Counted from the first letter of the stretch, positions 10,006 to 19,614 are shown. The stretch is 47,919 bases of DNA from Treponemataceae bacterium (GCA_024680915.1 JAILBN010000089.1:1-47919); one strand, 5' to 3'. Translations and numbers: made by a program. The notes: generated by a model from the sequence alone, not told the origin.

Positions 10006-11919
10006 ATGTATGGATATTTAAAGAAAGCCGTCATTATTTTTCTTATTGCTTTTTCATTCATTGGTTTTCTTTACAGCGAAACCTATTACAATACTATTTC
10101 CTTCCATACTCAGATATATAACCGTCTGAAAATTGATGGCTACGCTCCCATCCGGCAGCCCCTTTTAAGCTCGAATTCCACACAGTTCCCATACAACGTA
10201 ATCATAAACTCTGCAGATCCGGGAAGCAATCTTTGCATAATAACGGACTCAACTTTCGCTATAAATAATATCAACCTGCTTGAAGATTTGTCGAATTATG
10301 CAGAAATAGCAATAACAGTAAATGACACTTCTTTTCTGCCGGATGACATAGCGATAGATATGCCGGCAGGAATCAGGGCATATGTAGCCTCTCTGCAATA
10401 TCCGGAAGATACTGCTCTTCTTATTCTCTCTCCTGACGAGAATCTGACAGGGGAGAAATGTATCATAGTTCCAGGAGCTGCCGGAAAGCTTACTCCCTAC
10501 AGTTTCTTCAAGAACACTATAGATTCGATGCAGAATCAGTCCATTTCTTTCTCGCTGAAAAACAGTTTTCTTTCTTTATACAGGCTTAATGTTACTGATT
10601 ACTCGAAAAAACTTGATGTATGCCTGAAAGAGGGATGTCAGGCGATCCAGGTTGATTTCTCACCGGAAATAAAAAAATCCACCCTGGCCTCTTTTGTGGA
10701 AAACTTGTTGAAGGAATTAAAAAACACAAAGGTTGACAGGAACACAAACTACACCTTTATCAGACTGGGTGTCAAAAACATAATAATCCCAGAAATGTTC
10801 AGCACCATAGTCCTGGTTCTCATGACAGGAACTATACTATTTTTCCTATGCGGACTTTCTTTCACGTTCGGTAAAAAGAAGGATCAGCACAGGATGGAGT
10901 TCATAAAATATTGGCCTCTTGTTCCCATAGTCGCTTTTATGTTTACGATTCTTTTTTATGCGGCTCAGTTCACTACCCTTGTGGTAGTAAAAAATTGGGA
11001 ACACTATCCTGTTTTCACCTTCCTTTATAAATTGCTTATCACCTGTTGGTTTTTCCGTATTTTTACCCTTCTCAGACATATAATAAAAATTCCATGCACA
11101 GACTTCATATACGGATATCTTCTTGTCATATCCTGCCTTTTGAATATCTATGTGTTCTCTGCAATCGATTTATCTTTGTTTATACCCCTCGCGGCTGTCT
11201 GTATCATCGCATATTTATCCAGGATGACAAAAAAATTAACTGTTCTCTTATTATTCACAGTTCTTACTATTGCTCCCGTAATCATTTTCTGCATCCTTTC
11301 CTTACCCTATATCCAGGAAGATGCTCTTCTAAAGCTTTCTGATGCTTCATTCTTGATCAACGCGATGTTCTCCATACTTATACTACCCTTCACCTTCATG
11401 GTCGTAAGGATATTCGTAAGCACGGGAATTCCTGGAAGATTACCGGGAAGGAAAAGGCGTATTATAGGCGAGACTATCAGAACCGTTGTAATTACCCTGA
11501 TCCTTATAACCTCAGCAGCAATTGTCACCAGGACCATAAAAACAGAGGAAACAGAACAGGTTTTCCATATAGAGGAAAAATCAAATGTACTTATATCATC
11601 TTTGAGAAAAGAGGAAAAAAAGGACAGGACCGACTTCGAGCTTGTGATATCATCCTCTCTACCGGTCATAAGATATGATATCTCGGCAGACTCAGAAACA
11701 GCCATGCCATTTTTCTATACAAATTTTCCTTACGAATACAATTCCTCCGATGGAAACATAGTCTTCCTGCTTGATGAGAATCCTCCTGCACCCTTCGTGC
11801 TCACAGGCTCCATAGCTCCTTCAAGCTCCATAACATTCACCGTCACTTCATATATGCATGACGAAAACAACATTTACAGGGAAGATAAAACACTTTCTCT
11901 TTCTTCAGGCGGAAGATAG
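10006..11919 (+). CDS. Polytopic membrane protein of unknown function
   Basis: The open frame extends back to 9886, but the ATG at 10006 gives a natural N terminus, MYGYLKKAVIIFLIAFSFIG, a signal anchor; the longer version would overlap pbpC. The 638-aa product has an extracytoplasmic region (about 35-260), a block of about seven to nine hydrophobic segments (about 265-500), a basic cytoplasmic stretch (GRKRR), a further hydrophobic segment, and a C-terminal soluble tail with beta character. I do not recognise a catalytic motif. It lies 77 bp after pbpC and 7 bp before dinB, so it is probably co-transcribed with the envelope genes. An envelope role is only inferred from context. Confidence 0.8.
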   Translation: MYGYLKKAVIIFLIAFSFIGFLYSETYYNTISFHTQIYNRLKIDGYAPIRQPLLSSNSTQFPYNVIINSADPGSNLCIITDSTFAINNINLLEDLSNYAEIAITVNDTSFLPDDIAIDMPAGIRAYVASLQYPEDTALLILSPDENLTGEKCIIVPGAAGKLTPYSFFKNTIDSMQNQSISFSLKNSFLSLYRLNVTDYSKKLDVCLKEGCQAIQVDFSPEIKKSTLASFVENLLKELKNTKVDRNTNYTFIRLGVKNIIIPEMFSTIVLVLMTGTILFFLCGLSFTFGKKKDQHRMEFIKYWPLVPIVAFMFTILFYAAQFTTLVVVKNWEHYPVFTFLYKLLITCWFFRIFTLLRHIIKIPCTDFIYGYLLVISCLLNIYVFSAIDLSLFIPLAAVCIIAYLSRMTKKLTVLLLFTVLTIAPVIIFCILSLPYIQEDALLKLSDASFLINAMFSILILPFTFMVVRIFVSTGIPGRLPGRKRRIIGETIRTVVITLILITSAAIVTRTIKTEETEQVFHIEEKSNVLISSLRKEEKKDRTDFELVISSSLPVIRYDISADSETAMPFFYTNFPYEYNSSDGNIVFLLDENPPAPFVLTGSIAPSSSITFTVTSYMHDENNIYREDKTLSLSSGGR

Positions 11920-11926
11920 GACCAAT

Positions 11927-13105
11927 ATGCAAAGGAATTTCTTTCTACATGTCGACTTAGACGCTTTTTTTGCCTCTGTGGAACAGCTTGATAACCCTGA
12001 GTACAGGAATAAACCCGTTATAGTCGGCGGCTTCCCAGGCGACAGAAGGAGCGTCGTCTCGACCTGCTCCTATGAAGCCCGCCGGTATGGTGTTCACTCT
12101 GCTATGCCCACTGTAAAAGCAAAAAAGCTTTGCCCCAATGGAATATTCCTGAGAGGCAGGATGAAAAGATATCATGAGATATCCTATCAAGTCATGTCGA
12201 TTTTCAAGGACTTCTCACCGGATGTGCAGCAGATGTCAGTAGATGAAGCTTTCATTGACTTGACAGGAACGGAGAAACTATTCGGACCTCCAGAAGAAAC
12301 AGCCTTAAAACTCAAGGAAAGAGTAAGGACGGAGACTGGTCTTACGGTTTCAGCGGGACTCGCCGCCAACCGATATGTAGCAAAGATAGCTTCCGGTATA
12401 TCAAAACCAGACGGATTCTTCCAAGTAAAAGAGGGAGAAGAAGAGGACTTCATGCTGTCACTGCCTTTAGACAAACTTTGGGGAGCCGGAACAAAGACAA
12501 GACAAAGACTCAATTCCTTCGGATTTTTCACCATGAAGGATATTCATAGGGCATCCATATCTACTCTTACCACTCTTTTCGGTTCCCATGCTGGAAATTT
12601 CCTATACAATGCAGTAAGGGGAAAAGACGTAGAGACTTTCTCAAATGAGGCTAAAAGTCATTCCATAAGCGCAGAGCAGACCTTCCCCTTCGATCTTACA
12701 GATACCTATATCATAGAGACGGAGCTGCTGGAGCTTTCCTATGATGTTTTTTTCCGACTCCTAAAAGAAAACTGCAACGGGAAAACCGTCCAAGTAAAAA
12801 TACGATACGAAGACTTCATCACAGTAACAGTAAGCGGTACTTACCCAAGGAATGTTTCCACATCCGACGATCTATTCGAAAAAGCCTGCGGTCTTTTCCG
12901 GAAAAAATACGAAGCAGGCAGAGGCATACGCCTGCTGGGACTTGCAGTACAGAATCTGAGCAGGGGCATGGAAGATTCCCAAGGAGAGCTTTTTGATTTC
13001 GGGGAAGAAAAAAAGAAAGCTGTGGAAAAAGCTGTCTATTCGATGCAGAAAAAAGACAAGTCACTTCACGTAAGAAAAGCCAGGAATCTCATCAACAAAA
13101 ATTGA
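11927..13105 (+). CDS. dinB: DNA polymerase IV (Y-family)
   Basis: This 392-aa translesion polymerase copies past damaged bases. The palm motif HVDLDAFFASVEQ supplies the first metal-binding aspartate, and QQMSVDEAFIDLTG supplies the catalytic SVDEAF aspartate and glutamate. The region around residues 170-230 (GLAANRYVAKIASGISKPDG) is typical of DinB, followed by the thumb and the little-finger domain. I chose ATG 11927 because family members begin two or three residues before the HVDLDAFF strand; the frame stays open upstream to 11858 inside the membrane protein gene. No obvious LexA box was seen. It ends 2 bp from the convergent NHL/vWA gene. Confidence 0.95.
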   Translation: MQRNFFLHVDLDAFFASVEQLDNPEYRNKPVIVGGFPGDRRSVVSTCSYEARRYGVHSAMPTVKAKKLCPNGIFLRGRMKRYHEISYQVMSIFKDFSPDVQQMSVDEAFIDLTGTEKLFGPPEETALKLKERVRTETGLTVSAGLAANRYVAKIASGISKPDGFFQVKEGEEEDFMLSLPLDKLWGAGTKTRQRLNSFGFFTMKDIHRASISTLTTLFGSHAGNFLYNAVRGKDVETFSNEAKSHSISAEQTFPFDLTDTYIIETELLELSYDVFFRLLKENCNGKTVQVKIRYEDFITVTVSGTYPRNVSTSDDLFEKACGLFRKKYEAGRGIRLLGLAVQNLSRGMEDSQGELFDFGEEKKKAVEKAVYSMQKKDKSLHVRKARNLINKN

Positions 13106-13107
13106 AG

Positions 13108-15120
13108 TTACTCCAAAGGTGCAAAATATCCTGTCTCTGCCCGTCCAGACCGGTTAAGAAGGTAAACTTCCAGTTCTACAGGCAGATAGCTTCTTCCAAA
13201 ATCTGTAGGCATACCGGATGTATAGGAAAGAGTATAAATGCCTGAAGGTATGTCCAGGAGATCGCCGACTATAGAGGAAATACCTTCGCTGCGGTACAGA
13301 TAATATTCATCTCCGCCTGTATTTTCCGTGATGTAGGCAAGCTCATCAGTCACAGCCTGCTGAACAGTAGAAAGCAAGGCGAAAGAAATGCCGTTATTAT
13401 TGAGATAGGCCGAAAGATCTGACAGAGTATAGTTGGAGAATGCACTTCCTGTCACATTTCCGTCTGTAATAAATACGATCGCACGCTTGTGCTCCCCATT
13501 AACAAGGTCGTTGGCCGCAAGCCTTATGGCAAGGTCTGTAGAACATAGGTCGGAATACTCTGTCTTTATATCTTTCATACTGAAGTTCAGCATATCAGAG
13601 GGAGAAGATATTATCTCTGACGTCGGGATATAGCCTGAGCTTACAATGCGCAGGGTACCCTTCCCCTTCATGGAAGCAGCTATCTCCCTGACCGCGTATT
13701 GGACATCAGACTCGAAAGCCTTCATACCAGAGGATCTGTCTATAATTATAGTGATATCACAATTCTCATTAAGGTCCGCGCTGCCTGTAAGCATAGGATT
13801 AGTAACAGCATATTTATCCTCGGTGATAAAGAAATTTATGTCGGAAAGCCCTACCACAGGCTGCCTACGCCTGTTCTCCACACGTACCTCAAGATCCACG
13901 TTAGGGAAATTGTCAGCGTTGACACGGCATATTTCCACATAAAGTCCCCCGATCAGCTCCGGCATACGGGAAAGGACATAAAGCTCGTTGGACTTAAAAT
14001 CGGCAGCAATGATATTTCCGTTTGCATCCTCTTCAGCACAAGTTATCCAAGAGGGACCGTTACCAGTATCCGCGACAAGCACAGGAGCTCCTGTATCTAT
14101 ACTCACAGAATAGATTTTCGATCCGTCACAGATCATAAGCCCGTCCTTATAAACACGCATTGCCTCAGGATTCTCAAAGCTGTCATCCGGCACGAACAAG
14201 CCCTCGTAATTTCCTGCAAGGTCATAAGAATAAATACAACCGTAATAATTATCCGCGACATAAACATTATCACCATAAACAGAAATACCTGTGGGTGACT
14301 TGAAATTCCCGAAATTAAAAAGGAATTCCCCGTCTTCACTAAAAACAGCGACACGCCTGTTCCCGTAATCGGTGACGAAAATATTTCCATTAGAGTCATG
14401 GGCAAGGAACTGTGGTCCTAAGAGCTCCCCATCCCCCCGGCCTTTAGTACCGAAGGATTTTATGTAGCTTCCGTCTGAGGTCAAAAAAGTAAGACGGTCC
14501 CCGGCGAACTCAGAGATAACGATGGTACCGTCATCCATTCGGAGCATATCAAAGGGTCTGTCGAAACCGTTCAAAGGTCCTTTTTTCCTTTCCACGACGA
14601 CACCATTCACATTAACTCTTATAAGCTCATTGGAACCGTAGGCAGATACCCAGAAAGAACCATCGGTATTAGGAAGAATCGATACAGGCTGGCTGTAGTG
14701 GAGCACAGTTCCTTCAGTAGCAGGGAAACTGCCGGATTCAACGAACCTGCCATCAGCTCCATAATCACCGGTAAAAATCCGCCTGACACTGACTATCTCG
14801 ATTATGTTCTGCAGAAGCTGTCCGCCATATCCATTCTGAGCGGCATAGTTCCATTCCATCAAAGCGGCATCTTCCATTCCAGCCCGGTAATAAGCCTTAC
14901 CAAGCCATTCAAGGATAAGATTCTCCTCAGGCAGATAAGTAAGAGCTTCCTCGAACTGAAGGACAGCATCATTAAAGGCACCCCTGTAAAAAGCCTGCAC
15001 GCCACGCCGGAAGCTTTCCTCAGCGAATCCCCTGTCAGCGGCAGTCTGCGCGAATAAAGAAGCGGCAGAAATTACAAGAAGAGAAAAGAATATCAGTTTT
15101 AGGCAAAGTTTTTTACTCAT
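13108..15120 (-). CDS. Secreted TPR / NHL-repeat / von Willebrand A protein
   Basis: This 670-aa exported protein starts with a signal peptide (MSKKLCLKLIFFSLLVISAA, cleavage near SLFAQ). Residues of about 28-95 form TPR-like helices (GVQAFYRGAFNDAVLQFEEA). Next is a long run of NHL-type beta-propeller repeats (FDRPFDMLRMDDGTIVISEF, GPQFLAHDSNGNIFVTDYGN). A vWA domain follows, starting at CDITIIIDRSSGMKAF and containing FITDGN. The metal-site motif reads DRSSG rather than DxSxS, so metal binding may be weakened. It is the last gene of a minus-strand set joined by 4-bp overlaps. The architecture suggests a periplasmic scaffold or adhesion role; the substrate is unknown. Confidence 0.82.
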   Translation of the reverse strand: MSKKLCLKLIFFSLLVISAASLFAQTAADRGFAEESFRRGVQAFYRGAFNDAVLQFEEALTYLPEENLILEWLGKAYYRAGMEDAALMEWNYAAQNGYGGQLLQNIIEIVSVRRIFTGDYGADGRFVESGSFPATEGTVLHYSQPVSILPNTDGSFWVSAYGSNELIRVNVNGVVVERKKGPLNGFDRPFDMLRMDDGTIVISEFAGDRLTFLTSDGSYIKSFGTKGRGDGELLGPQFLAHDSNGNIFVTDYGNRRVAVFSEDGEFLFNFGNFKSPTGISVYGDNVYVADNYYGCIYSYDLAGNYEGLFVPDDSFENPEAMRVYKDGLMICDGSKIYSVSIDTGAPVLVADTGNGPSWITCAEEDANGNIIAADFKSNELYVLSRMPELIGGLYVEICRVNADNFPNVDLEVRVENRRRQPVVGLSDINFFITEDKYAVTNPMLTGSADLNENCDITIIIDRSSGMKAFESDVQYAVREIAASMKGKGTLRIVSSGYIPTSEIISSPSDMLNFSMKDIKTEYSDLCSTDLAIRLAANDLVNGEHKRAIVFITDGNVTGSAFSNYTLSDLSAYLNNNGISFALLSTVQQAVTDELAYITENTGGDEYYLYRSEGISSIVGDLLDIPSGIYTLSYTSGMPTDFGRSYLPVELEVYLLNRSGRAETGYFAPLE

Positions 15121-15836
15121 TTTTTCCCGTCCAGAGAAGAAGATTTATTGTCTCCGACAGGACCATGGTTTTCCGTCGAAACTATTGTATAATGCCCGGA
15201 TATATCCGTATTGGAAGGAGCCTTGTCATAAGCCCGCTTTATAAAAGAACGGGCTTCAGACATAAGCCCCAGCTTATAATAGACCCATCCTAATGAATCC
15301 AGGAATGCCGGAGAATCAGGGTTTTTATCCACAGCACGCTTACAACAGAACAAGGCTTTTGTGAGGTCATGATTCATACAGGCAAGGACATATCCCAACC
15401 CGTTGAGGGCTGTGGAACTCTCAGGATTCAACTCCAGGGCTTTCTCATAGAACTGTACAGATTTTTCCTCTTCCTTACGTACCCAAGCCTCGTAAGCCAT
15501 AACACAATAAACATCTGAAGTCTGGTAACCGCCTTCAAGAAGCTTCTTAAGCTCAAAATCCGCAAGCGAAGTTCTCTCTGTCTTGCTATAAATAACGGCA
15601 AGGGCAAGCCGGCATTGGTTAACCCGCTTAGGATCCGCCCCCCCTGTAACTACCTGCTCAAGGTAAAGCAAGGCATCATCGTATTTGTTAAGCCTGGCAT
15701 AAGACAAGCCCACATAATAGGCTACCTCAATAGCAGGGTTTTCATCCGAATCAGGTTGAGAAAGGAATGCGTCCAAGGCTTCCGTGTAGTTCTTAGAATT
15801 ATATAGACGGATACCTTCCTTAAATATCTCTGTCAT
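15117..15836 (-). CDS. Tetratricopeptide-repeat protein
   Basis: This 239-aa protein consists almost entirely of TPR helices. Repeat-like units include GIRLYNSKNYTEALDAFL (about 7-24), AYYVGLSYARLNKYDDALLY, SVQFYEKALELNPESSTALN and LGWVYYKLGLMSEARSFIKR. No signal peptide or membrane segment is visible, so it is probably cytoplasmic. It overlaps surE upstream by 4 bp and the secreted TPR/NHL/vWA gene downstream by 4 bp, implying coupled translation. A protein-interaction scaffold role is likely from fold alone; partners are unknown. Confidence 0.8.
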   Translation of the reverse strand: MTEIFKEGIRLYNSKNYTEALDAFLSQPDSDENPAIEVAYYVGLSYARLNKYDDALLYLEQVVTGGADPKRVNQCRLALAVIYSKTERTSLADFELKKLLEGGYQTSDVYCVMAYEAWVRKEEEKSVQFYEKALELNPESSTALNGLGYVLACMNHDLTKALFCCKRAVDKNPDSPAFLDSLGWVYYKLGLMSEARSFIKRAYDKAPSNTDISGHYTIVSTENHGPVGDNKSSSLDGKK

Positions 15837-16564
15837 CTATCATCTCCATCGGAAACAATCTGAGGCTGACTATGAATTTTACTCACAGAGATGTAACCAT
15901 CCCTGACAACATCAGCATCTCCGTTATCCTCATGCACGGATTCCACTTTACCGAATATCTTGAATGCATAAGTCAATCCATCAGGTGCCTTATAAAATGA
16001 CATACGGTCATTGTAAATACGCTCAGAGGGGCTGGTAAGCTTCCACCCTTTATAGAAATCAAAATCATGAGCGTTCACATTCAAAAAAACATTCTTGCTG
16101 CACATAGAAACAAGCATATCAAGGTTTTTGCATATAAAACCCGCGAGGGGAGCAAAATTCCAAGTCTGCCGGGGGGAACCAAGGCTGACCGCGATTCCAG
16201 GGACATCCTCCATTGAAGCATGGCGGGCAGCAGCGACTGTTCCAGAAAAAACAATGTCCGTTCCCAGATTCTCACCTTTATTTATACCAGAAAGAACCAC
16301 ATCGGGCATAAAGCCCAAAAGGCCTGCAAGGACAATATGTACACAATCAGACGGGGTTCCAGAACAGGAATACCAGGTAGCTCCATCTTTCTTTACAGGA
16401 CCGTCAACGGTAAGCGCCTCCCTGAGCGTAAAGCTATGGGATACGGCAGAACGGTTCTTATCCGGAGCGACGACATATACGTCATTCTTTTTTGAAAGAG
16501 CATCTGTCAGAAACTTTATGCCATCGCTTTTTATTCCATCATCGTTTGTCACAAGAATTCTCAT
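15833..16564 (-). CDS. surE: 5'/3'-nucleotidase SurE
   Basis: This 243-aa metal-dependent phosphatase hydrolyses nucleoside monophosphates. The start MRILVTNDDGIKSDGI carries the metal-binding DD pair. VVAPDKNRSAVSHSFTL supplies the conserved serine and nucleotide loop, CSGTPSDCVHIVL and VVLSGINKGENLG follow, and TVAAARHASM and NVNAHDF are also typical. Length matches the family. Its start overlaps the stop of the GHMP-kinase gene by 4 bp and its stop overlaps the TPR gene start by 4 bp. Confidence 0.95.
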   Translation of the reverse strand: MRILVTNDDGIKSDGIKFLTDALSKKNDVYVVAPDKNRSAVSHSFTLREALTVDGPVKKDGATWYSCSGTPSDCVHIVLAGLLGFMPDVVLSGINKGENLGTDIVFSGTVAAARHASMEDVPGIAVSLGSPRQTWNFAPLAGFICKNLDMLVSMCSKNVFLNVNAHDFDFYKGWKLTSPSERIYNDRMSFYKAPDGLTYAFKIFGKVESVHEDNGDADVVRDGYISVSKIHSQPQIVSDGDDR

Positions 16565-17811
16565 TTAACGAAAGACTCCACCACATGAGCTCCGGCAGAC
16601 GGTCTCACTTCGTAGTAAGAGGGATGGAAACCGAATATCCTCTCATATTCAGCAAGCTTCTGCACATAATTGCCTACATCCGTTTTTTTCATTATGGAAT
16701 AAGAACAGCGGCCAAAACCTTTGCCTGTGATACGGGAACAGGAAGATGGGTTCCGTGCGGAGGAAGCAGGATCAAACTCAAGAACTCTTTTTACAAGCCA
16801 GTCTATTTCGGGGCATGAAATATTGAACATATCCCTCATAGCCTCATGGGATTTATTTACAGCCCTTGCAAAAAGCTGGAAGTTTCCTAAGCGCAGACCT
16901 TCGGCTGCATCCAGGACGTTCTTATGCTCTTTCATGATACATAGAAGACGACGACGGGTATCTTCATTCACACCAGAAAGAATATCATTTATCTCTATTT
17001 CAGAATCCTCGTATATCCAGAAACCATTCTTCCGAACCTTCAGCTCGGCCAGAAGGAGGAAATTCTCAGGAGTTCTGACCAAATCCTCATTCCAGACAAT
17101 AATTCTCGGAACCCTTGCATCCGTAAGAATAATAGAATAATCATCAAATGAGAATGGAATGAAGGAATAATTATTTTTCGAATGATCGGTAAGGAGACAA
17201 TTACCCTCCTTAGAGAACATGGCGGTAAAGACATCGGCAATATAATTGCCTGTACCCAGGAACTGCCTGTTTCCGATCTCTATAATTTTCAGTATTTTTT
17301 CATCGCTGCATTCAGGGTGAAAAAGAGCTTTGAGGGCAAGTGCCGAAACCACCTTCAGAGCCGTGGTAATCCCGAAACCTGCGGAAGGGAGGATTTCAGA
17401 CCAAACGGTTATATTCATTCCCTTGCAATGAAGCCCGAATTCCTCGAATGCATAGATAACGGCCTTTATTACGTTTGCCCAGCGATCCTCTTTCCTGAAT
17501 TTCAAAGATGTCACATTCGCACGCTTGCGTTCTTTCAGCTGATGAAAGTAAAAACGGACGGCAGTATCATTACGGACAGAAACCGACATATAAACAGGAA
17601 GGTCAACTGCCATGGACAAGGTTTTATCTTTGAAATACCAAGAATGGTCACCGATAAGGTGGAAGCGCCCGGGAGCCTCAAGGATGATATCAGGACGGGC
17701 TTCATACTCAGCAAGATGAGCTTCTATCAATTGTTCCATTTTTTTATATTCCCCACCCGGATAAAAAATCTGACTTTGAGAAGAGCTCTGTAAAACATCA
17801 GGATGTTTCAT
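16561..17811 (-). CDS. GHMP-family kinase, galactokinase-like with altered sugar motif
   Basis: This 416-aa protein has the galactokinase layout. An N-terminal APGRFHLIGDH sits where galactokinases have GRVNLIGEHTDY, the ATP-loop-like PSAGFGITTAL replaces GLSSSAxLE, GNYIADVFTAMF lies at the position of the catalytic-Asp segment, and a C-terminal ITGKGFGRCSYSI matches the GGGFGGC loop. The sugar-contact residues GEHTDY read GDHSWY, so the substrate may not be galactose. A later start (Met24, at 17742) with a purine-rich upstream stretch is also possible. It heads the minus-strand set with surE and is divergent from lnt. Confidence 0.78.
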   Translation of the reverse strand: MKHPDVLQSSSQSQIFYPGGEYKKMEQLIEAHLAEYEARPDIILEAPGRFHLIGDHSWYFKDKTLSMAVDLPVYMSVSVRNDTAVRFYFHQLKERKRANVTSLKFRKEDRWANVIKAVIYAFEEFGLHCKGMNITVWSEILPSAGFGITTALKVVSALALKALFHPECSDEKILKIIEIGNRQFLGTGNYIADVFTAMFSKEGNCLLTDHSKNNYSFIPFSFDDYSIILTDARVPRIIVWNEDLVRTPENFLLLAELKVRKNGFWIYEDSEIEINDILSGVNEDTRRRLLCIMKEHKNVLDAAEGLRLGNFQLFARAVNKSHEAMRDMFNISCPEIDWLVKRVLEFDPASSARNPSSCSRITGKGFGRCSYSIMKKTDVGNYVQKLAEYERIFGFHPSYYEVRPSAGAHVVESFVK

Positions 17812-17868
17812 GAAAAGACACTGAAACTATTGATTATTCTAAACAAAATCAACTAAGATGATAATATA

Positions 17869-19527
17869 ATGATACGAATTTTACAAGCTTTTTTTTACCC
17901 ACTCTTGTCCGCCTTCCTTTTGGCAGCTGGTATTCCAAATGAATTCTTTCCTCTAGGTTTCCCGGCAGCAGGCTTTATATCCCTTGTTCCATTATATATA
18001 TCCCTATATAAAGCAAAATCATTCAGCTCGGCCGGTTTCAGAGTCTCGCTACAATTCGGTACAGTCCATTTATTATCAAGCTTTTGGCTTGCCAATTTCG
18101 GAAACTACGCCATATTCACGCTGGGTGCTACAACCCTGGTTTATTTTTTGGCAGGCTTCGTTTTCGGCCAGATTCTTTATATTCCTTTCTTCTACTCTAA
18201 AAAGAAAGCTGCCTTTCTGAGAGAAGCCTCCGGACTTGAACCCTACGCATCGGTATTCAGGGTCCTTCTTTTCACCTCTGTCTGGACCTTCCATGAGTGG
18301 TTCAAATCGATCGGTTTTCTTGCATACCCTTGGGGAACCCTGATAATGACAGCCTACAGGTGGAATTTCCTTACCCAGATAGTATCGCTGACAGGTACCT
18401 GGGGAATATCATTCCTTTTCTCACTCTTCTCCGCTGTATGCGGCGAAGGACTCTTCCTTCTGAGCCGTTATTCCAGAGAAAGGGGAGCCTTCAGATATCC
18501 CTATACGAAATCCTATGCTTGCACAGCCTCTGCCTGCATACTGCTTTTATGCTGCTCTGTCTTATACGGAATCTATGAGACCAACAAAGAGCGTGAACCT
18601 GTCAAGAATATGGAAGCAATCCTAGTTCAGCACAACGTGAACTCATGGATAATAAACAACTCTAAGACTGCAAGGTCAGCCATACAGCTTACTGAAAAAG
18701 CAATGAATGAATCACCGCGAAAAGCGGACCTTGTGGTATGGAGCGAATCAATTCTGTCTTTCGCAATGCCGGAAGCACTTGAATGGCTTGACACCTTTCC
18801 CAAGGACAATCCCCTTCTCCCTGCCATAAGGCGAATAAACACTCCCTTAATCCTGGGCATTCCATACACAGAAGATGCAGAAAACTCACTATTCTCGAAT
18901 TCTGCAGTACTTATGAATCCTGACGGAACCATTGAGAATCATTACGGAAAGACTCAACTGGTTCCTTTCGCGGAATACGTACCCTACAGCGAAAAAAAAT
19001 GGATGAGGACTTTAATGTTTAAGCTTGCTGGTTTCTCCAGCGGCTGGACACCAGGAGACAGATATGTGGTTTTCAATGTCCCTTTAAGGGAAGGAGGAGA
19101 TGTCTCATTCTCTACTCCCATATGCTTTGAGGATGCATTCCCCAATGTTTGCCGTAATTTATTCTTGCAAGGCAGCGAGCTGTTCATCAATATAACTAAC
19201 GATTCTTGGTCTGAAACCCAGTCAGCGGAATACCAGCATTTCGTCATAGCATCCTACAGAGCCCAGGAATTCAGAACGACCTTAGTACGATGCACGAACT
19301 CAGGTTTTACAGCCATCGTCAATCCTACAGGTAAAATAACAGACAGTCTTCCTTTATTCGTAACAGACTCTAAACAATTCTCCATTCCTATATATGAGAG
19401 GGAGATCACTCCATATGCCATGCTGGGTGACTGGCTGCCATTATCAGTGGCAGCTTTCGTCCTGATCACATATTTTTACATCGAAATCAAAAGAAAAAAG
19501 CAAAAAATTTTTTTCATAAATTTTTAA
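17869..19527 (+). CDS. lnt: Apolipoprotein N-acyltransferase
   Basis: This 552-aa inner-membrane enzyme adds the third acyl chain to lipoproteins. The N-terminal half has about six to seven membrane segments; the second half is the nitrilase-like catalytic domain. The triad is visible as Glu293 (VVWSESILS), Lys361 (YGKTQLVPFAEYVPY) and Cys419 (TPICFEDAFPNVC). A final membrane segment precedes a lysine-rich tail. No clear Shine-Dalgarno precedes ATG 17869, and the 57-bp divergent spacer to the GHMP kinase leaves little room, so a weak or leaderless start is likely. Spirochaetes carry many lipoproteins, such as the macroglobulin here. Confidence 0.93.
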   Translation: MIRILQAFFYPLLSAFLLAAGIPNEFFPLGFPAAGFISLVPLYISLYKAKSFSSAGFRVSLQFGTVHLLSSFWLANFGNYAIFTLGATTLVYFLAGFVFGQILYIPFFYSKKKAAFLREASGLEPYASVFRVLLFTSVWTFHEWFKSIGFLAYPWGTLIMTAYRWNFLTQIVSLTGTWGISFLFSLFSAVCGEGLFLLSRYSRERGAFRYPYTKSYACTASACILLLCCSVLYGIYETNKEREPVKNMEAILVQHNVNSWIINNSKTARSAIQLTEKAMNESPRKADLVVWSESILSFAMPEALEWLDTFPKDNPLLPAIRRINTPLILGIPYTEDAENSLFSNSAVLMNPDGTIENHYGKTQLVPFAEYVPYSEKKWMRTLMFKLAGFSSGWTPGDRYVVFNVPLREGGDVSFSTPICFEDAFPNVCRNLFLQGSELFINITNDSWSETQSAEYQHFVIASYRAQEFRTTLVRCTNSGFTAIVNPTGKITDSLPLFVTDSKQFSIPIYEREITPYAMLGDWLPLSVAAFVLITYFYIEIKRKKQKIFFINF

Positions 19528-19573
19528 TTTTTTTATTTTTTGTTTCTGTTTACTGAATATAGTTTTAAAGTAT

Positions 19574-19582
19574 TTATCCACA
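19574..19582 (+). promoter_or_regulatory. Consensus DnaA box upstream of nrdR-nrdD
   Basis: TTATCCACA is the strong consensus DnaA-binding 9-mer. It lies about 40 bp upstream of the predicted -35 of the nrdR promoter. DnaA regulates ribonucleotide reductase genes in E. coli, so a link is conceivable. A second exact copy (reverse strand, 5120-5128) lies inside the macroglobulin coding sequence, so chance occurrence is a real alternative. Confidence 0.35.
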
Positions 19583-19614
19583 AAAAAAGACAGTTTTTTA
19601 CAAAAATAATATGC

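Noticed and set aside
13699-14298. 199-aa plus-strand reading frame opposite the NHL/vWA gene
   Set aside because: It is antisense to repeat-rich coding sequence and its composition has no domain pattern.
17182-17793. 203-aa plus-strand reading frame opposite the GHMP kinase gene
   Set aside because: It is a shadow of the kinase gene, with no start signal or family resemblance.
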